DNA from: an uncultured Collinsella sp.
Lineage (GTDB): Bacteria > Actinomycetota > Coriobacteriia > Coriobacteriales > Coriobacteriaceae
Length of the DNA: 64,000 nucleotides
Direction of reading: 5' to 3'
NCBI GenBank assembly: GCA_900541795.1
Contig: UQLC01000010.1
Location: 1-64,000 of the forward strand
Program-made: the position numbers and the translations under genes
Shown here: piece after piece, positions 44,921 to 52,942 of the stretch
Layout of the letters: every line of letters starts with the position of its first letter
Position numbering within the stretch: the first letter of the stretch is position 1
Notes under the pieces: model-generated
Databases searched by the model: none
Seen by the model: the letters and a program-made list of their open reading frames with translations, nothing else
Told to the model about the DNA's origin: nothing

Positions 44921-46053
44921 CACCGCTCCTTAAACGAAAGTTCGATAGTTACCTTGGAAAACGCGACGGTCACGCCGCCGTGAGCGAGCTTCGGTAAGAT
45001 AAGTTTGCCCCCGTCCGCGAGCGCCGCGCGCTCGCACACGTTGTCGACCCCCACAGTCGCGCGCACGAAATCAGATGGCGAAACGCTGCCTTCGACCTGC
45101 GACAACTCCTCTGCGGAATACGTCGCGAGCGGGATATTGCGCGCGCGGCAGAAGGCGAGCAAACCCTCCTCGTGCGCCTTCACGTCGATCGTCGCCGCCT
45201 CGCGCACGGCCGAAGGCGAGATGCCCGCCTGCCCGCACGCGAGAAGAAACGCTTCCCCGATCGCTTCGGCGCACGCACCGCGACGGCACCCTATGCCCGC
45301 AACGATGCAGGGCACAACAAGGCGAAGCGGCTCGGGCGCAGGCGCCTGCGCCCGCACGCCCGCCGGCTTCCCCGTCTCAGTGGTGGGAACGACCTCGCCC
45401 TTTGTCTCCGCCGCGCGAACGGTCGCACCTGCATTCGCGCCGGCGAACGGCGACACGACGATATCGGCCCGAGCGCGGTCGGACGCAATGTCAACCCCCT
45501 CAGGCGGCTGTCCCGAAATCGGCATGTCGGAATAGAGCGCCACGCGCCCGCCAGAAAGCAGCCGCGCCGACACTCGCTTGATGGCCTCGGGATTCGAAAC
45601 GGCGAGCCCCGCACAGCGTGCCCACGTATCCACCGCCCACACGCCGCGGACGTCGGTCGCCGTGGTAATGACGGGGATGGCCCCTGCCGCGCGTGCCACA
45701 GTTTGCGCAAGCTCGTTCGCACCGCCCAAATGCCCCGACAAAAGCGGGACGGCAAAGCGCCCCACCTCGTCGATCGCCACAACCGCGGGATCGTTTGCCT
45801 TCGAGGCGACATGCGGCGCGATCGCCCGCACGGCGATGCCCGCCGCGCCCACGAACAGAAGCGCGTCCGACGCTTCCCACGCGAGCGCCGTCCATGCGCG
45901 CAGGTCGGCCTTCCCCTCGCCGAACCCGCGCGAAACGGAAACGTCCCAGCCAGGGTCACCTTCACCTGACTGCGCACAATCGGAAAGCGCGCGTGCGGTG
46001 CGCTCCGCCAACGCATACCCCCTCTCAGTGAACGCTATGCAGGAAACCCTCAT
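44920..46053 (-). CDS. cbiG: Cobalt-precorrin-5A hydrolase (CbiG)
   Basis: 377 residues. It opens the delta-lactone and releases acetaldehyde. The N-terminal domain has ALLFVGAAGIAVRAIAPHV and the VPLLSGHLGGANELAQ motif near 105; a Thr/Glu/Pro linker (~210-240) precedes the C-terminal CbiG/CobE domain VAGIGCRRGACAEAI. This gene, with cbiD and cbiK, marks the anaerobic route. It starts directly after the cbiL relic. Confidence 0.95.
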   Translation of the reverse strand: MRVSCIAFTERGYALAERTARALSDCAQSGEGDPGWDVSVSRGFGEGKADLRAWTALAWEASDALLFVGAAGIAVRAIAPHVASKANDPAVVAIDEVGRFAVPLLSGHLGGANELAQTVARAAGAIPVITTATDVRGVWAVDTWARCAGLAVSNPEAIKRVSARLLSGGRVALYSDMPISGQPPEGVDIASDRARADIVVSPFAGANAGATVRAAETKGEVVPTTETGKPAGVRAQAPAPEPLRLVVPCIVAGIGCRRGACAEAIGEAFLLACGQAGISPSAVREAATIDVKAHEEGLLAFCRARNIPLATYSAEELSQVEGSVSPSDFVRATVGVDNVCERAALADGGKLILPKLAHGGVTVAFSKVTIELSFKER

Positions 46054-46287
46054 CTAGCGCACCACCATCGTCGAGAAGTAGCTGCCCCGATCGGGCACAT
46101 CGTCAAGCGAGCGGTACACGCGCTCGCCCGGAAGCCCACAGTCCTCTACAAGCTCGGCACCGTCGAAGGCGCCCTCCTCGCAAAGAAAGCGCTTCGTGTC
46201 CGCAAGCGAGCGGCGCGCCTTCATGACCACCTTCGTCCCCGGCCAGCCGATTGCGCGGCCCACCCCATACAGAACGCCTTTACTCAT
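46054..46287 (-). pseudogene. cbiL: Internally deleted cbiL (precorrin-2 C20-methyltransferase)
   Basis: 77 codons. The first ten residues, MSKGVLYGVG, are the usual CbiL start, which should continue VGPGDPE. Instead the frame goes straight to TKVVMKARRSLADTKRFL and ends LPGERVYRSLDDVPDRGSYFSTMVV, which is the last ~60 residues of CbiL/CobI. About 150-160 residues, including the SAM-binding and active-site parts, are gone with the frame kept. The ATG overlaps the cbiD stop by eight bases as the neighbours do, so the gene position is normal. No other C20 methyltransferase is in the window. Confidence 0.8.
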
Positions 46288-47464
46288 ACGTCGCCCCCAA
46301 TTCCCCGATAACTGCATCGGCGCCCGACGTGCGGAAAATCTCGCGGCGCTCGGCGTCGAACACGACCGCGGCGATGTCGCATGCGCCCGCCGCGCGGCGG
46401 CGCAACCTGTCCTCGATTGCCGCAGCGAGCGAGGCGCGCGCAGCGTCCCCCACGCCGGCGGCCTCGATTACCTCGAGCGCCGCCGTGGTCGTGACCGACG
46501 ACATGATCTCGCGCACGGTCTTCGCGCCCGCGCCAGCCAAGGCCGCGTGAGCGGCCAGAATCTCCGCGCGGCAGTCGGCGGTACGCGAATGGGTGTCCAT
46601 GATGCCGCCAGCGACCTTCACCAGCTTGCCGATGTGTCCCACAAGAAGGACATTGGTGAATCCCTCGCGAACGCAGCAATCAATCGCATCGCCCACAAAG
46701 TTGGAGATGAAGACCACCGGCGCACCGTTTAGGTGGAAATGCCCCGAGATGAACTGCCCGCCGTAGTTGCCGGGCGTGAGCACGACTCCGCGCCGCCCCA
46801 TAGCCGCATGCTGCCGGATCTCGAGCTCGATGCTGTCGCGCAAGGCAGCGAGGCTGCGCGGCTCGACGATGCCCGTCGTGCCCAGGATGGAGATGCCGCC
46901 CTCTATCCCCAGGTGCGGGTTGAAGGTCTTTTCGGCAAGGGCCACACCCTCGGGTACCGAAATCGTCACAGCAATATTTCCAGAAAAGCCGTGCGCGGCG
47001 CACACCTCACGCACCGCCGAAGTAATCATCGCGCGCGGCGTCGCGTTGATGGCGGCCGCCCCCACCGGCTGCTCGAGCCCGGGCAACGTCACGCGCCCCA
47101 CGCCCACGCCGCCATCGACAGAAACTTCCGATTCGTGCGCGGGCACGTCCTTGCTGCCCGCAGTACCCGTGCCCGACCCCGCATGTTCCACGCGCGCGTA
47201 CACGAGCACGCCGTCGGTCACATCGGCATCGTCGCCTGCGTCCTTTCGCACGGCGCACTGGGCGCACCCCTCGCCGATGCATGCGTCGACCACGTTCGCC
47301 TCGACGGGCAGCCCGCCGGGGGTGACGATCGACACGCGGCCGACGGGCTTTCGTGACAAGAGCATCTCGCAGGCCGCCTTCGCCGCGAGCGCGGCACAGC
47401 TCCCCGTGGTGTAGCCACAGCGCAGGCGGGTCGTCCCGGTATATATGTAGTGCTCGAAGGCCAC
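46280..47464 (-). CDS. cbiD: Cobalt-precorrin-5B C1-methyltransferase (CbiD)
   Basis: 394 residues. RCGYTTGSCAALAAKAA near residue 16, ATPRAMI near 135, GISILGTTGIVEP and TPGNYGGQF, with LLVGHIGKLVKVAGGIMDTHS near 280, are clear CbiD motifs. The start is GTG 47464, one base from the cbiF stop, with AAGGCGAG upstream. A stretch of about 20 residues rich in Gly, Ser and Val (near 105-125) is an insertion relative to the short bacterial forms. Confidence 0.94.
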   Translation of the reverse strand: MAFEHYIYTGTTRLRCGYTTGSCAALAAKAACEMLLSRKPVGRVSIVTPGGLPVEANVVDACIGEGCAQCAVRKDAGDDADVTDGVLVYARVEHAGSGTGTAGSKDVPAHESEVSVDGGVGVGRVTLPGLEQPVGAAAINATPRAMITSAVREVCAAHGFSGNIAVTISVPEGVALAEKTFNPHLGIEGGISILGTTGIVEPRSLAALRDSIELEIRQHAAMGRRGVVLTPGNYGGQFISGHFHLNGAPVVFISNFVGDAIDCCVREGFTNVLLVGHIGKLVKVAGGIMDTHSRTADCRAEILAAHAALAGAGAKTVREIMSSVTTTAALEVIEAAGVGDAARASLAAAIEDRLRRRAAGACDIAAVVFDAERREIFRTSGADAVIGELGATYE

Positions 47465-47465
47465 G

Positions 47466-48257
47466 CTAGCTGCTCGCCTTCCGATACCCCGTGGCAAACG
47501 AAGGGTCGTAAAGCTTGCTACGCTCGTACGACTCCGCTTGCGCGCCGTCGTACGCAAGTCCGCCGCGAGCTCCGAGCACGCGGCCCACCACCACGAGCGC
47601 CGTGCGGTCGATGCCCTCTCGCGCGCCCGCATCGGCGAGCGTGCCCACTGTGCAGCGCACCACGCGCTCCTCAGGCCAGGTCGCCTTGTACACGAGCGCC
47701 GCCGGCTCATCGGAGCTGCGGCCCGCGGCCAAAAGCTCGGCGGAAAGCTCGGCGAGCATACCCGAGCTCAGGAAGATGACCATAGTCGAGCCGCTTTCCG
47801 CCATGGCGCGCATGCCCTCGCCCGCGGGCATGGGGGTGCGTCCGGAAAGCCGCGTGATTACGACCGACTGGCTGATTCCCGGCAGCGTGTATTCCTGGCG
47901 AAGCGCCGCCGCGGCACCGCAAAAGCTCGACACGCCGGGCACCACCTCGTAGTCCACGCCGCGCGCGTCGAGCGCGTCCATCTGCTCCTGGATGGCGCCG
48001 TACAGGCACGGGTCGCCCGTGTGCAGGCGCACCACTTCCTCGCCCCGCGCATCTGCCGCGCACATCACGTCGAGCACTTCCTCCAAGGTCATGTGCGCGC
48101 TGTCGTAGACGACGCAGGATTCCTTGCACTCGGCGAGCAGCTCGGGGTTCACAAGGCTCCCCGCCCAAACGACCACGTCGGCCGCGCGCAGAAGGCGCGC
48201 CCCGCGCAGCGTGATAAGGTCGGCGGCGCCCGAGCCAGCGCCAACGATATGAATCAT
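47466..48257 (-). CDS. cbiF: Cobalt-precorrin-4 C11-methyltransferase (CbiF/CobM)
   Basis: 263 residues. IHIVGAGSGAADLITLRGARLL at the N-terminus, VWAGSLVNPELL near 33, VVRLHTGDPCLYGAIQEQM near 78 and VVPGVSSFCGAAAAL near 108 are typical. AAGG lies five bases before ATG 48257. It is the first gene of the leftward operon. I see no clear -35/-10 pair for it in the 150 bases upstream; the region also carries the divergent cbiK promoter. Confidence 0.95.
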   Translation of the reverse strand: MIHIVGAGSGAADLITLRGARLLRAADVVVWAGSLVNPELLAECKESCVVYDSAHMTLEEVLDVMCAADARGEEVVRLHTGDPCLYGAIQEQMDALDARGVDYEVVPGVSSFCGAAAALRQEYTLPGISQSVVITRLSGRTPMPAGEGMRAMAESGSTMVIFLSSGMLAELSAELLAAGRSSDEPAALVYKATWPEERVVRCTVGTLADAGAREGIDRTALVVVGRVLGARGGLAYDGAQAESYERSKLYDPSFATGYRKASS

Positions 48258-48388
48258 CCGAGCCTTCCCTTCCCGTTTCTCATCGCAACCGTTGACGCCG
48301 CCATTCGCGCAGCGGACAAAACACGGCGCCTGCGGCGGCAATCGGCGCAAATACGCAGGCAGGAGGCGCAATGCCGCCCGCCCTGGCT

Positions 48389-48417
48389 TTGACACGTTCA
48401 CAAGTGCCCACTATCAT
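48389..48417 (+). promoter_or_regulatory. Consensus promoter of the cbiK operon
   Basis: TTGACA at 48389-48394 and TATCAT at 48412-48417 are separated by exactly 17 bases. A transcript starting near 48424 would begin just before the cobalamin riboswitch. Confidence 0.75.
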
Positions 48418-48469
48418 AGTAAAAGTTTCGGCAACGAGCATATGACAATCGGATAAAAGGAAATGACCG

Positions 48470-48592
48470 GCGCGGCGCCCGCACAGCCCGCGCTGGCTTG
48501 CGGAGGGAACCAGGTGGGAATCCTGGGCAAGGGACATTACTGTGTAGGACGCGCAGGCGAACCGCCTCGCGCCCCAAGCCAGACTGCTTCGC
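48470..48592 (+). promoter_or_regulatory. Cobalamin riboswitch
   Basis: The conserved core reads GGGAACCAGGTGGGAATCCT, GGGCAAGGGACATTACTGT, and the B12 box AAGCCAGACTGC at 48575-48586. These match the cobalamin aptamer consensus in order and spacing. Downstream, CACGGC-atc-GCCGTG and CCCC-ga-GGGG hairpins and a TTTTCTTT run (48652 region) could serve as expression platform. It precedes cbiK by about 125 bases, so cobalamin should repress the cbiK-importer operon. Confidence 0.85.
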
Positions 48593-48715
48593 CTTTTCCT
48601 CACGGCATCGCCGTGGCGTTAGCTCCTTGTGAACCCCGAGGGGCGCGCTTTTCTTTCGCTTGTGCCGACAAGCAACTGTCGCCGGGGGACCGGCAAACCG
48701 AGGAAAGGAAAAACC

Positions 48716-49642
48716 ATGTCCGACCAGATGTCACGCCGCGGCTTCATGGGCGCCGCAGCAACCGGAGCATTCGCGCTCGCCGGAGTCGCGCTCGCGGGCT
48801 GCTCCAGCACCTCCGCGAGTTCCGAGAAATCGAGTGAAAAGGAGAAGGCCGTGAAGCCGGTCATCCTCGTCACGAGCTTCGGCACGAGCTACAACGACTC
48901 GCGCCACATCACCATCGGCGCCATCGAAGACGCTATCCGCGAGAAGTACTGGCAGGACTACGACATCCGCCGCGCCTTCACCGCGCAGATCATCATCGAC
49001 AAGCTGAAGAAGCGCGACGGCATCACGATCGACAATATGACCGAGGCGCTCGACCGCTGCGTGGAAGACGGCGTGAAGGAAATTGTCGTGCAGCCGACGC
49101 ATCTCATGGCTGGCCTGGAATACGCCGACGTGAAAGACGAGCTCGACAAGTACGCCGACAAGTTCGACAAGATCTCGCTCGGCGACCCGCTGCTCACCTC
49201 CGACGACGACTACAAGAAGGTGGCCGCAGCCATTAATGAGAACATGGCGTCCTTCGACGACGGCAAGACGGCGCTGTGCCTCATGGGCCACGGCACCGAA
49301 GCCGATTCCAACGCCGACTATGCCAAGATGCAGGAAGTGTTCCAGAACGAGGGCTTGACGCAGTTCTTCGTCGGCACCGTCGAGGCTGAGCCGACCTGCG
49401 AGGATGTTATCGCCGCCGCGAGCGCCGCAGGGTACAAGAAGGCCGTGCTCGCGCCGTTCATGGTGGTCGCGGGCGACCACGCGAACAACGACATGGCAGA
49501 CGAGACCGACCCCGACAGCTGGGCTGCGAAGTTCGTGGCCGCTGGCTTCGAAGTGACGTGCCTGCTCCAGGGTCTGGGACAGAACGCCGCGGTCGACGAC
49601 ATCTACGTCTCGCACGTGGACGACGCCATCGCCAAGCTGTAA
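48716..49642 (+). CDS. cbiK: Exported lipoprotein sirohydrochlorin cobaltochelatase (CbiK)
   Basis: 308 residues. MSRRGFMGAAATGAF is a Tat-type twin-arginine signal and LAGCSS a lipobox, so the mature protein should start at the Cys near residue 28 and sit on the outer face of the membrane. The chelatase follows: VILVTSFGTSYNDSRH, LMGHGTEADSN with the first metal His and VVAGDHANNDMA with the second. CbiK inserts cobalt into sirohydrochlorin; periplasmic CbiK forms are known from Desulfovibrio. AAAGG is eight bases before ATG 48716. It heads the riboswitch operon with the importer genes. Confidence 0.92.
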   Translation: MSDQMSRRGFMGAAATGAFALAGVALAGCSSTSASSEKSSEKEKAVKPVILVTSFGTSYNDSRHITIGAIEDAIREKYWQDYDIRRAFTAQIIIDKLKKRDGITIDNMTEALDRCVEDGVKEIVVQPTHLMAGLEYADVKDELDKYADKFDKISLGDPLLTSDDDYKKVAAAINENMASFDDGKTALCLMGHGTEADSNADYAKMQEVFQNEGLTQFFVGTVEAEPTCEDVIAAASAAGYKKAVLAPFMVVAGDHANNDMADETDPDSWAAKFVAAGFEVTCLLQGLGQNAAVDDIYVSHVDDAIAKL

Positions 49643-49678
49643 ACTCGCCGCGCACGGGGGCGCCGGTCGCGTCCCCGT

Positions 49679-49723
49679 GCAACGGGCATGCGCCTTCCCC
49701 GACCGACGGCGCATGCCCGTTGC
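49679..49723 (+). other. Long stem-loop between cbiK and the lipoprotein gene
   Basis: GCAACGGGCATGCGCC and its exact complement are separated by 13 bases, just after a smaller CACGGGG/CCCCGTG stem at 49653-49680. No T-run follows. It could cap or stabilise the cbiK mRNA end or act as partial terminator. Confidence 0.6.
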
Positions 49724-49787
49724 ATTCGCATCCCGCCCGCCCACCGCACGGCGCGGGCGGTCGAAGCGATTGAAAGGAACCCCCTCC

Positions 49788-50321
49788 ATGTTGAAGAAAA
49801 CCCTCGCCTTCGCCCTGTCAGCGGCGCTTTTTGCGTTCTCGCTCGCCGGCTGCGGCGGAAATTCAATCGACAGCGCAAAGGCAAGCGATGCCGATTCCCA
49901 GGAAAAGACCGAACAGGCGGCCGATGCGCCCGAGGGCGCAAGCGCTGCCCCCATCACCGCCGACAAGGTGGCCGACGGCACCTATCCGATCACCGTAGAT
50001 TCCAGCTCGAACATGTTCAGGATTGTGGACGCCCAGCTCATCGTGGAAAACGGCTCCATGCACTGCGTGATGACACTTTCCGGCACGGGCTACGGCAAGC
50101 TCTTCATGGGCACGGGTGACGAGGCTGCCACCGCGAGCGAGGCCGACTTCATCCCCTATGTGGAAAACGCGGAAGGCAAGTACACCTACGACGTGCCCGT
50201 TGAAGCGCTCGACGAGGACACCGCCTGCGCCGCGTGGAGTATTAGAAAAGAGCAGTGGTACGACCGCACGCTCGTGTTCGAATCCGCCGGCGTCGATCTG
50301 CGCGCCGACGCACTGAAGTAA
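49788..50321 (+). CDS. Small lipoprotein with a NEAT-like beta domain
   Basis: 177 residues. The signal MLKKTLAFALSAALFAF and lipobox LAGCGG predict a membrane-anchored extracellular protein. After an acidic linker, the domain from about residue 65 (VADGTYPITVDSSSNMFRI, LIVENGSMHCVMTLSGTGYG) has the strand order and the DGxY/LxxNGxM pattern of NEAT-like heme-binding folds, though similarity is weak. GAAAGGA precedes the ATG. Position between cbiK and the substrate-binding protein suggests it hands on a tetrapyrrole. I do not recognise a named family. Confidence 0.7.
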   Translation: MLKKTLAFALSAALFAFSLAGCGGNSIDSAKASDADSQEKTEQAADAPEGASAAPITADKVADGTYPITVDSSSNMFRIVDAQLIVENGSMHCVMTLSGTGYGKLFMGTGDEAATASEADFIPYVENAEGKYTYDVPVEALDEDTACAAWSIRKEQWYDRTLVFESAGVDLRADALK

Positions 50322-50325
50322 CGCC

Positions 50326-51897
50326 ATGCGGTCGATTCTTCCCAAGGGGGAAAACAGGAAGCGCCACAGCATCGCGGCGCGCGCGATTGTCTGCGTTCTC
50401 GTCGCCCTGCTCGCGCTTCCTTTCGCGGGGTGCAGTGCGAGCCCGAACGCGACCGGTGGCACGGCGGGCTCTCAGGAATACACTGTGAGCGTCTCGCTTT
50501 CCGGTGGGTCAGGGCGTGCAAGCATCGCCTCGCCCACCACAATTGTGAAGGATGGCGACACCTACACCGCGACCATCACCTGGTCGAGTTCGAACTACGA
50601 CAAGATGACCGTCGACGGCGTGGACTACGCGCCCGTAAACGACGGCGGCAACTCCACGTTCGAGATACCCGTCACGCTCGACGAGGACATCGCCGTGTCG
50701 GCCGAGACCGTCGCCATGTCGACGCCGCACACCATAGACTACACGCTCTACTTCGACTCATCCACCATGAAGGAGAAATCGGGCGACGAAGCAAGCGGCG
50801 GCTCCCCTGCGAGAACGGCTTCAAGCGCCGCGGCCGACTTCCACAACGCCGATTTGGGCTGCGGCTGGAAGCCGACGGGGACGCTTCAGCTTGAATACGC
50901 CGAGCACTTCACTGTCGACGAGTTCGAAGGCGGCTTGCGGCTTATCTGCGTTTCGAACGGTGAGCGCTTCCTCGTGGTACCGCAAGATGCGAAGGTACCT
51001 GATGGGTTGAGCTCTGACATCGCGGTCATAAGGCGCCCCGCCGACAAGGTGTACCTCGTGTCGTCGGCAACGATGTGCCTGGTCGACGCGCTCGATGCGA
51101 ACGACAATATCTTCATGTCGGGCACGAAGGCCGACGATTGCTCGGTCGCGGGCTTCAAAAGCGCACTCGAAAGTGGGGCGATCGCCTACGGCGGCAAGTA
51201 CAGCGCGCCCGACTACGAGCGAATATCGGCCTCGGGCTGCACGCTCGCCATCGAGAACACCATGATCAACCACACACCCGATGTGAAGGAAAAGCTGCAG
51301 AAACTCGGGCTCGTCGTGCTCACCGAACAGTCGTCGAGCGAGCCCGAAGCACTCGGGCGCCTCGAGTGGATTAAGCTTTTCGGCGTCCTGTTCGACAAGG
51401 AAGACGAGGCCGCGCACCTGTTCAACGAGCAAAAGGCCCGCGTCGAGCAAACGTCGAGGCTCGCGTCGTCAGGTAAAACCGTGGCGTATTTCTACATTAA
51501 CTCGAACGGGGCCGCCGTCACGCGGCGGGCGGGCGACTACGTGGCGCAGATGATCGAGCTTGCAGGCGGCAACTACGCGCTCGATGACGCGCAGACGGCG
51601 TCGACGTCAGGTTCGTCAGTAACGCTCGAAATGGAGCGCTTCTACGCGACGGCGAAGGATGCCGACATCATCGTCTACAACGGCACCATCGACGAATCGG
51701 TTGCCACCTTAAACGACTTCGTAGGCAAAAACGCGCTATTGTCGCAGTTCAAAGCCGTGAAGAACGGCAACGTCTGGGTCACAAGCGCCGACATGTACCA
51801 GCAGATGACTTCTACCGCCGACATTATCGACGAGCTGCACGGGGCGTTCACCGGCGATGACGCGAGCGACTTCCATTATCTGAGGAAGCTTGGCTAG
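50326..51897 (+). CDS. Corrinoid-type ABC importer substrate-binding lipoprotein with extra N-terminal domain
   Basis: 523 residues. Signal IVCVLVALLALPFAGCS with lipobox. Residues ~50-150 are a beta domain (YTVSVSLSGGSGRASI, DGDTYTATITWSSSNYDKM) resembling that of the preceding lipoprotein. Residues ~180-523 are a class III (BtuF/FecB-like) binding protein: LQLEYAEHFTVDEFEGGLRL, a GLVVLTEQSS hinge region and WIKLFGVLFDKEDEA. The start has no ribosome site and is four bases after the preceding stop, so translation is probably coupled. The substrate may be a corrinoid, cobalt tetrapyrrole or heme. Confidence 0.85.
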   Translation: MRSILPKGENRKRHSIAARAIVCVLVALLALPFAGCSASPNATGGTAGSQEYTVSVSLSGGSGRASIASPTTIVKDGDTYTATITWSSSNYDKMTVDGVDYAPVNDGGNSTFEIPVTLDEDIAVSAETVAMSTPHTIDYTLYFDSSTMKEKSGDEASGGSPARTASSAAADFHNADLGCGWKPTGTLQLEYAEHFTVDEFEGGLRLICVSNGERFLVVPQDAKVPDGLSSDIAVIRRPADKVYLVSSATMCLVDALDANDNIFMSGTKADDCSVAGFKSALESGAIAYGGKYSAPDYERISASGCTLAIENTMINHTPDVKEKLQKLGLVVLTEQSSSEPEALGRLEWIKLFGVLFDKEDEAAHLFNEQKARVEQTSRLASSGKTVAYFYINSNGAAVTRRAGDYVAQMIELAGGNYALDDAQTASTSGSSVTLEMERFYATAKDADIIVYNGTIDESVATLNDFVGKNALLSQFKAVKNGNVWVTSADMYQQMTSTADIIDELHGAFTGDDASDFHYLRKLG

Positions 51898-51901
51898 CGT
51901 C

Positions 51902-52942
51902 ATGAGAAGCCGGCTTTCCATGACATACGACGAATCGGGGCGCGCCGCGCGGTGTCGCGTCGTGACGGCGCTGCTCGCTGTTGTCCTCATCGTGCTCGTC
52001 GGGGCCAACCTGTGCATCGGGAGCGTGCTCGTGCCCGCAGACCACATCCCCGGAATCCTTTCGGGCGGCGCGGCCAATTCCATGGAAAGCCAAGTCATCT
52101 GGGAGATTCGCCTGCCGCGCGTGCTTTCAGCCGTGCTTCTCGGCGGGGCACTTTCGCTCTCCGGGTTCCTGCTGCAGACGTTTTTCAACAACCCCATCGC
52201 CGACCCGTTCATCTTGGGCGTCTCCTCGGGCGCAAAGTTCGTCGTCGCGCTTACGATGATCGTGCTTCTGGGCGCGAACCAGGCCATGTCCTCGCCGGCC
52301 ATGGTGGCCGCAGCGTTTCTGGGATCGCTTATCACCATCGGCTTCGTGCTCCTCATCGCACGGCGCATAAGTTCCATGGCCATGCTCATCGTGGCGGGCG
52401 TCATGGTGGGATACATCTGCTCGGCGGCGACGAACTTTCTCATCGCTTTCGCCGACGACCAGTCCATCGTGAACCTGCACAACTGGTCTTTGGGTAGCTT
52501 CTCGGGTTCGAGCTGGGACGACATCGCGGTCATCGTGGTCGTGGTGATCACCGTGAGCGCATGCGTATTCGCGATATCGAAGCCCCTTTCCGCCTTCCAG
52601 CTGGGAGAAGCCTACGCGAAAAGCGTCGGCGTGAACGTCGCACGCTTCCGCGTGGTGCTCGTCCTTCTAGCGAGCATGCTCTCCGCTTGCGTGACCGCGT
52701 TCTCTGGTCCGGTGTCGTTCGTAGGCATCGCGGTTCCGCATCTCGTGAAGTCGGCGCTGAAGTCGTCGAAGCCCATCCGCGTGATTCCTGCGTGCTTCTT
52801 GGGAGGCGCCATCTTCTGCGCGGGTTGCGATTTGATCGCGCGCACGCTGTTCTCTCCCGTCGAGCTTTCCATCAGCGCCGTCACCGCCATCTTCGGCGCG
52901 CCGGTGGTTATCGCGCTCATGCTGAAGAAGCGGGTGAGGTAG
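51902..52942 (+). CDS. FecCD/BtuC-family ABC importer permease
   Basis: 346 residues with about nine to ten membrane helices. RLPRVLSAVLLGGALSLSG near 75, FFNNPIADPFILGVSSGAK near 95 and AFSGPVSFVGIAVPHLVK near 280 are hallmark BtuC/FecD sequences. ATG 51902 follows the binding-protein stop by four bases; a TTG in frame at 51890 is less likely. Confidence 0.93.
   Translation: MRSRLSMTYDESGRAARCRVVTALLAVVLIVLVGANLCIGSVLVPADHIPGILSGGAANSMESQVIWEIRLPRVLSAVLLGGALSLSGFLLQTFFNNPIADPFILGVSSGAKFVVALTMIVLLGANQAMSSPAMVAAAFLGSLITIGFVLLIARRISSMAMLIVAGVMVGYICSAATNFLIAFADDQSIVNLHNWSLGSFSGSSWDDIAVIVVVVITVSACVFAISKPLSAFQLGEAYAKSVGVNVARFRVVLVLLASMLSACVTAFSGPVSFVGIAVPHLVKSALKSSKPIRVIPACFLGGAIFCAGCDLIARTLFSPVELSISAVTAIFGAPVVIALMLKKRVR

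Noticed and set aside
46054..46317. A small hypothetical gene between cbiG and cbiD
   Set aside because: Both ends match the two ends of CbiL and the position in the operon is that of cbiL, so a deleted gene is the better explanation than a new small protein.
48375..48392. AAGCCAG on the minus strand before cbiF, like a B12 box
   Set aside because: The other conserved aptamer parts (GGGAA...GGTG, ACTGT) are missing upstream on that strand, and only about 40 bases separate it from the divergent promoter.
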